This document shows positions 59,464 through 64,000 of a DNA stretch of 64,000 nt, one piece after another; positions within the stretch are counted from its first letter, which is position 1, and each line of letters begins with the position of its first letter. The translations under genes were made by a program, and so were the position numbers. The DNA lies in contig NZ_CAAHFH010000004.1 of the NCBI RefSeq assembly GCF_900890705.1, positions 186,001 to 250,000 of the forward strand, written 5' to 3'. The notes under the pieces were generated by a model. It made no database searches and was not told where the DNA came from. It saw nothing but the letters and a program-made list of their open reading frames with translations. The stretch is from Pontiella sulfatireligans. Lineage in GTDB: Bacteria; Verrucomicrobiota; Kiritimatiellia; Kiritimatiellales; Pontiellaceae.

Positions 59464-61054
59464 GAATGCCACTTCCTTAAGCTGCTTTGGCATTATATTT
59501 ACTCCGATGCTTTATCTCGATCATTTCATGACGATGCAGTGTTAAAAGTTGATAGGGTTTGAGTCTTCTTTTAAGGCATCGCGGCTCACTCCTTCCGGGC
59601 CGAAAGGGAATTATATTGGTGCGGATCGAATCGAGCAGGTTTTCCCGTATCCGAAGGATTTCGGATGGGCAAAGCGCGGCTCGATTAAAGTATACTTCCG
59701 CCTGCCGGAGTGCTTGTAGTGCGCCTTTATAACTCAGCCGCATGGGGTCTTTTTCATGAGCGTGCGCGGTCTCATAGATCAAATGACGAATGGCATTGTA
59801 GGCGATGAAATACATGAGCAGTTCCTTCCGAATCATCGCGGGGGATTTGCAACGCAATATATCCATTTTCGTGGTTGTTTTTAGGTCGCGAAAAAAGAGT
59901 TCAACGCTCCATCTGCGATAGTAGAGGTCGGCGATACTCTTTGCTGAATAGATAAGCGGATCGAGTAGCGTAGTGATGATGTAAAAGCTTTTCACTCGGA
60001 ATCCAGGCTGCTCAACATCGACTTTGATTTGACGCAATAGAAGCTCTTCGGGCAACTGGTTCCACTCGTCTTTCGGGAGGGGTGCCTTTTTATACCAAGC
60101 GGGCCTTTCCCAGCGAATCAGGAGATCATTGTTCGCCAACTTTTTGATGCAGGTCTGTTCCGTTTTCGGTATTCGACGCGCTAATGGAATGATACTGTCA
60201 ACGCCCTTTTCTCGGAGCCGATCAACATCATAAAAACTACAGAACCCTTTGTCCCCCAGGAAAATATCCCCTTCCTTGAAAGTGCCTTCCTGCTGGCGAA
60301 GCAAGGGGAGTTCATGGTTTTTTTTATTTCCGACTGCATAGCTTAGAATTGCGCCCGTCGCGAGATCGAAACAGCCGAGCAGGCGCATTGTCGGGAAACC
60401 GCACCCTTTTTTTTGAGAGGAAATTTGAGGCCATTCGTCTTGATTTTCAGAGGTGTCAGGCATACTCAACCCCGTTCCATCAACAACAATAACGCGCCGG
60501 CCCGCGAGAGGCTGATCGTCGAGGTTAACATGAAACGACTCTGAGGTGTGTTTGAGGATTTCGACCAAATCCGTCTCCTCTAGTTTTTTTCGCGCCTTGC
60601 AGTAAGAACCCGTGGAAACGGACAGCGACTGATCACTATTGAAAGCGAGATATGTTTTCAGTTTTTTAACGACTTCAGCACAGCCCCCATCGGCATCAAT
60701 AATCTGAGAAAAGAACGCCCAGAAAGTGGTTTCCTTGCTGAAAATACGGTGACGACTATGATGTCCCTTCACATTGTTTTTCAAAAAACATTCGGGAATG
60801 AAACGTCCGAAACAAGCTTTTAGACCCAGCAGTGATTTGTCTTTTTTATGCATCATTTCATCGGCCATTATTTGTGCCGTAGAGCGCGGTTTTTTACGGA
60901 GCGATTGAAGATGAAGTCCAGGCAGGAATGGTGTTGTATTATTCATGCAAGATACTTGCATTCTTCGTGATATATATCAAGATAATAGCATTGGTTTTTA
61001 CCCTAAAACTGCGGTTTTATGTGTGTGACAGGAGCCCTTAAGGAAGTGCCATTC
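59464..61054. mobile_element. IS4-family insertion sequence
   Basis: One transposase gene between 18-bp inverted repeats GAATGCCACTTCCTTAAG (left) and, at the right, the inverse with a single mismatch. Both ends are flanked by AGGACTGACC, which fits a target duplication of about 10 bp, although the site also belongs to a local repeat. The IS landed inside the RAYT-associated repeat array. Confidence 0.88.
59477..60946 (-). CDS. IS4-family transposase
   Basis: About 489 residues from MNNTTPFLPGLHLQ; an ATG five codons earlier is in frame and neither start has a strong ribosome-binding site. DDE residues are visible in VIVVDGTGLSMPDT, IFLGDKGFCSFYD and the YREK block YYRRRWSVELFFRDLKTTTKMD. 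The region before it (LRKKPRSTAQIMADEMM) is the usual IS4 N-terminal part. The stop codon lies inside the left inverted repeat. The gene appears complete and probably recently mobile. Confidence 0.92.
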   Translation of the reverse strand: MNNTTPFLPGLHLQSLRKKPRSTAQIMADEMMHKKDKSLLGLKACFGRFIPECFLKNNVKGHHSRHRIFSKETTFWAFFSQIIDADGGCAEVVKKLKTYLAFNSDQSLSVSTGSYCKARKKLEETDLVEILKHTSESFHVNLDDQPLAGRRVIVVDGTGLSMPDTSENQDEWPQISSQKKGCGFPTMRLLGCFDLATGAILSYAVGNKKNHELPLLRQQEGTFKEGDIFLGDKGFCSFYDVDRLREKGVDSIIPLARRIPKTEQTCIKKLANNDLLIRWERPAWYKKAPLPKDEWNQLPEELLLRQIKVDVEQPGFRVKSFYIITTLLDPLIYSAKSIADLYYRRWSVELFFRDLKTTTKMDILRCKSPAMIRKELLMYFIAYNAIRHLIYETAHAHEKDPMRLSYKGALQALRQAEVYFNRAALCPSEILRIRENLLDSIRTNIIPFRPGRSEPRCLKRRLKPYQLLTLHRHEMIEIKHRSKYNAKAA

Positions 61055-61055
61055 A

Positions 61056-61133
61056 GGACTGACCCCATTTAAGGACTGACCCCATTTACCCATTTATGAC
61101 CCCATTTATAATATTCAAGGACTGACCCCATTT
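61056..61133. repeat. GGACTGACCCCATTT repeat array
   Basis: Full copies at 61056-61070, 61073-61087 and 61119-61133, and a partial ATGACCCCATTT near 61096. The same motif occurs in the 77-bp units left of the IS4 element. It is the sequence found upstream of RAYT genes in other genomes (from memory), and here it runs directly into the truncated GH43 gene. Confidence 0.85.
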
Positions 61134-61469
61134 CCACATCCATCCGTCTTCCCCCCAGGAAAGATCGCGGGAGTGAATCACTTCCCCGTGATCCGTCCAG
61201 TTGATCAAATCCTTTGATGAAAAGGCGTGATAGCCATCCATCGCATCATAGCCGCCTTTATCGCCCGGGCGCCGCGGATTATCCTGCGAGCAGTAGACCC
61301 ATACCTCTCCGTCCCAGACGTTCACGTCCGGGTCCGTGGAACTGATGTGCCGAACCAACGGGTTGCCTTCCATCTTAAACGAATACGGATATTCGATCTC
61401 CTTTTCCTGCGCCTGGATTCCGGCAGCAAATGCCAGCAATATGGTCGTAATCAGTAGTCCATACTTCAT
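61086..61469 (-). pseudogene. GH43-type glycosidase, truncated by repeat array
   Basis: Starts with a signal peptide (MKYGLLITTILLAFAAGIQA, GGAG upstream) and the first blades of a five-bladed GH43 propeller: NPLVRHISSTDPDVNVWDGEVWVYCSQD (catalytic-base Asp region) and GYHAFSSKDLINWTDHGEVIHSRDLSWGEDGWMW. Family members continue with a PD block and several hundred more residues. Here the frame enters the GGACTGACCCCATTT array at 61133 and ends 16 codons later. The missing part is not found on the other side of the array, so it was deleted. The product would be inactive. Confidence 0.87.
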
Positions 61470-61680
61470 TTAATCCACTCTCCAATTCTTAATTTTTTGC
61501 CTATACAACGAGAACCGCTCCAACTTGGGAGAGACTATATTTATAAAAACTTCAGCCCTACCGTATTCTAAACAGGCCGATTAAAAAAAACAGTGCACGA
61601 CAACCTTTTCGCCAATCAAAGCACTGTTAGGCAAGCCGCAGTATTCGTGCATTCGCTTATTACTTCCTGTACCTTTTAAA

Positions 61681-62817
61681 TTATTGCTTAAGGTTCAACA
61701 TGGCGCATCCGTGCGAATTCACATGTATTGAAAATCTATTGGTGAAAGATCCAACCGCTTCATGCTTCCATAAATCACGGATCTCGGCCTTTCTGTTGGG
61801 CTTAATACCTATTTCCTCCCAGGTAAAAGATACCTCTTTCGGTTTATCCGTTTTCTGCAAAAGAACAACACATAACGAGCCGTCCGCCAGCGGGCGGCTC
61901 CACAGCTCCACTTCGTCCGATTTCCGGAGACGTTTTGCCGGGATTACCGCCGCATCCTGATTGACTGCGATCGCCTCTTTGTTGATTAGAATCTCTCGTA
62001 TTTCGAGCGTCATGGTGCACACATCATGCCCCATGATCAGCGGAGCGGGGAGCAGGCACCACATGGTGAACTGGGTCTTATATTCATCAACGGTTTGGTT
62101 ACCGTTTCCGATTTCCATCATATCGGGATCCGCCCAGCATCCCGATTTGATCAATGGTGCAACCTCGGCCATTCGATCAATAATATCCAGCGTGGAAAAC
62201 GCCCAGTTCTTTTTATCTTCGGGTATGGACTCATGGTCATAGTAATCTTGGATATCATTGGTGATCCGCCACATATTGCACATCTCACTGATATTCGTCG
62301 GATTCGATTCTTCATCACTAAAATGAATGCTGTGAAGAATGGGTCGCTCCGCAGCCGATAAAGCATCCCGCATGGTGCCCCAGTATGCGTTCGTGGACGG
62401 TGTTTTGTACGCATCGTTTTTTATTAAGTCTATTTCCCACTCCGCCCACTTCCGGGCATCCCGGTTCTCTTTACCGATCGACCGCCAATGGGTATATAAT
62501 CCAAGCTTCAGACCGCGCCCATGCATGTAGTCAGCAAGGTGTTTGATTCCATTGGGAAATTTATCTGCGAAAGCCTCGTTCGCTTCGTCTCCGCACCAAC
62601 CGGCGTCGATATTCACATAAATATAGCCAGCATCGGCCAACCCTGAGCTAATCATCACATCTGCAGTTTCTATGAAAACCTGCTCATCAATTTCTTTTCC
62701 AAACGCGTTCCAAGAATTCCATCCCATCGGAGGAAGTTGCGCAACCCGGTTATCCAGCGAAAAACAGCAGCCAGTGATTATGAACCAAACCAAAACCGTG
62801 ATACTCAATTTTTTCAT
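61681..62817 (-). CDS. GH27-type alpha-galactosidase-like, probable lipoprotein
   Basis: 378 residues, AAGGGATG upstream. The leader FIITGCCFS contains a lipobox-like ITGC, suggesting an outer-surface lipoprotein. GH27 features: LPPMGWNSWNAFG, YVNIDAGWC, FPNGIKHLADYMHGRGLKLGLYT, WRITNDIQD (acid/base Asp region), GCWADPDMMEIGNG and PLIMGHDV. The nucleophile region reads IDLIKNDAYK where most members have a YxKYDxC block; the Asp is kept but the Cys is not, and the segment before it is short. It would release alpha-galactose (or alpha-N-acetylgalactosamine) residues. It lies between the broken GH43 gene and the DUF1593 gene. Confidence 0.88.
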   Translation of the reverse strand: MKKLSITVLVWFIITGCCFSLDNRVAQLPPMGWNSWNAFGKEIDEQVFIETADVMISSGLADAGYIYVNIDAGWCGDEANEAFADKFPNGIKHLADYMHGRGLKLGLYTHWRSIGKENRDARKWAEWEIDLIKNDAYKTPSTNAYWGTMRDALSAAERPILHSIHFSDEESNPTNISEMCNMWRITNDIQDYYDHESIPEDKKNWAFSTLDIIDRMAEVAPLIKSGCWADPDMMEIGNGNQTVDEYKTQFTMWCLLPAPLIMGHDVCTMTLEIREILINKEAIAVNQDAAVIPAKRLRKSDEVELWSRPLADGSLCVVLLQKTDKPKEVSFTWEEIGIKPNRKAEIRDLWKHEAVGSFTNRFSIHVNSHGCAMLNLKQ

Positions 62818-63032
62818 ATTCTCATCCCTTTTTACGGAGCGACCTACAATTATTCATTAGAAAGTGATAGATAAACCAAGCCGAACCTAGCACACCATGC
62901 TTTACGTACGACCGCCGGAACGTCAATTTCATATCCATACGTTGAACTGATAGTCGGTCTGATTATTTTACCAACGGAAACCGGGGAAGCCGCACAAACG
63001 GAACAGTGATCTTGATGGGCGGCGCCAACGAT

Positions 63033-64000
63033 CTATTTCTGACCAAACAGATTTTTGTGATCATAAACGCGATCAACATCAATGACAACGCGCCGGAAAT
63101 CAAACAGTGACCCAATCGCATGATCATCCTTAATTTCCAGGATAATATGCAGTTGGCAACCGGCGGCCCCACTAGGAATCTCAACCTGTGTCTCCGGATG
63201 CGTCGGATCTGAAATCAACACGTTCCCGGCATACGTTCCCGCTTCAACATATTGCCACCATGTGTAGCTAATTGAATCCCCGTCAGGATCCGAAGAGTTC
63301 GCCGCATTGAACGAAAGGATTTCACCCGGCAATGCGGTCATGTGAATAATTTGATCCGAGTTGTCATTGCCTACTGCCGCCACCGGATGATGATTGGCTT
63401 GAGCGTATGATTTCACACACCAATCCATACGGCACTTGAAATCACTGAACATACTCTCTCGCCATCGCCAAACCGGAACATAGTCGCCGCTGATCATTTT
63501 ATTATCCAATGGATTGATCCAACAATCACTGACCTCACGGTACACATAGAACGGTGCCGTCTTCTCTTCGTCCTTGCGAATGTCATAATGTCGCGACCAG
63601 AAACAGGAAACTTTCTCCGTACTGAAGCGGCCACCCCACCCACCCCATCCAGGGTGGTTAATGTCAAATAATCCTTTATTAACCAACCCCATCCACGGAA
63701 TGGTTCCTCCACCTTCCATGAACGCATAGTTTTTTCCCCATGCCCGGGCCGGATAAACTTCTCCGAGTGCTCCATGCCCCGTCATCACATGTTCCTTTAA
63801 CCAGTCATGCTGCCCCTTCGTGGTATAGGCATAGGGTTGCCAGAAGTAGGGGCCTAACTTATCGAAATCACTGGTATGGATGTCACCGTCAGCCCCCCCG
63901 GGCCCTCCATAGGCATAGGTCTGAAAATTACTTCGTATCCAGTGGATTTTAGGAAATTCGCTGCAAATCCATGCGCCCGCATTGTCCTGAGCTCCGTTTT
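63033..64000 (-). CDS. DUF1593 (Sde182-like) protein, 5' part beyond window
   Basis: Open reading frame entering from the right edge, ending GQK-stop. The visible 322 residues include KIHWIRSNFQTYAYGG, FWQPYAYTTKGQHDWLKEHV, GLVNKGLFDINHPGWGGWGGRF and the C-terminal Ig-like FNAANSSDPDGDSISYTWWQYVEAGTY, matching the nucleoside-hydrolase-like and C-terminal domains of DUF1593 proteins described as cellulose-binding. The start and signal peptide are off the window. These proteins are secreted and found with glycan-degradation genes; their catalytic activity is not established. 215 nt of apparently empty sequence separate it from the GH27 gene. Confidence 0.85.
   Translation of the reverse strand, partial: NGAQDNAGAWICSEFPKIHWIRSNFQTYAYGGPGGADGDIHTSDFDKLGPYFWQPYAYTTKGQHDWLKEHVMTGHGALGEVYPARAWGKNYAFMEGGGTIPWMGLVNKGLFDINHPGWGGWGGRFSTEKVSCFWSRHYDIRKDEEKTAPFYVYREVSDCWINPLDNKMISGDYVPVWRWRESMFSDFKCRMDWCVKSYAQANHHPVAAVGNDNSDQIIHMTALPGEILSFNAANSSDPDGDSISYTWWQYVEAGTYAGNVLISDPTHPETQVEIPSGAAGCQLHIILEIKDDHAIGSLFDFRRVVIDVDRVYDHKNLFGQK

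Overview
The window (64 kb, moderately GC-rich, dense in secreted hydrolases) looks like a polysaccharide-degradation region of a marine bacterium from the PVC superphylum, most likely a Kiritimatiellota (Pontiella-like) organism. That placement is inferred. It rests on the number of formylglycine-type sulfatases (eight, all with a Cys active site), Tat-type Gfo/Idh/MocA oxidoreductases, DUF1080 and DUF1593 proteins, a PEP-CTERM protein, C-terminal D-x-D-x-D-G/N-L-x-x-x-W modules, and the absence of any SusC/SusD pair. No tRNA, rRNA or CRISPR array was seen.

Layout. 1-5193 (minus): two sulfatases and a cytoplasmic GH38-type protein. 5300-11176 (plus): HAD phosphatase, two aldo/keto reductases, a sulfatase with a lectin-like tail and a CBM9-like protein. 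11218-28030 (minus): very large secreted proteins (sulfatase, GH71/99-like, beta-helix, a PEP-CTERM protein, a LamG protein) that share a recurrent, unrecognised domain of about 200 residues; a metallophosphoesterase gene of different base composition sits among them. 28280-33894 (minus): a two-component system whose sensor gene is split by an IS1182-family element. 33915-40953: aldo/keto reductase (minus), divergent from an oxidoreductase-sulfatase-DUF1080-beta-helix operon (plus). 40979-57237 (minus): oxidoreductase, two sulfatases, a beta-helix/GH71-99-like fusion, a sodium/solute symporter, a sulfatase, a second GH38 plus HAD pair and a GH-A-clan hydrolase. 57436-58449 (plus): a LacI-family regulator. 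58450-61133: mobile debris (truncated RAYT, its repeats, an IS4-family element). 61086-64000 (minus): a truncated GH43 gene, a GH27 protein and a DUF1593 protein that runs off the window.

How the genes may work together. The secreted sulfatases, GH71/99-like and beta-helix enzymes would desulfate and cut an anionic polysaccharide outside the cytoplasm. The symporter would import small products. The leaderless GH38 proteins, HAD enzymes, aldo/keto reductases and GH-A hydrolase would process them inside. GH38 with GH99-like enzymes and sulfatases points to a sulfated alpha-mannan-type glycan, perhaps algal; this is inference. A palindrome with the core AAACGTTT recurs in four promoter regions, and a related palindrome lies in front of the LacI gene, so the locus probably forms one LacI regulon.

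Most unusual points: the repeated domain in five consecutive genes; both GH38 proteins with F-G-W-G-Q where the catalytic Asp motif is expected; an IS whose removal with one CTAG copy restores a sensor-kinase frame exactly; a 72-bp palindromic element inserted in frame in a signal-peptide region; and a TTCCAA-N3-TTGGAA palindrome recurring inside unrelated coding sequences in different frames.
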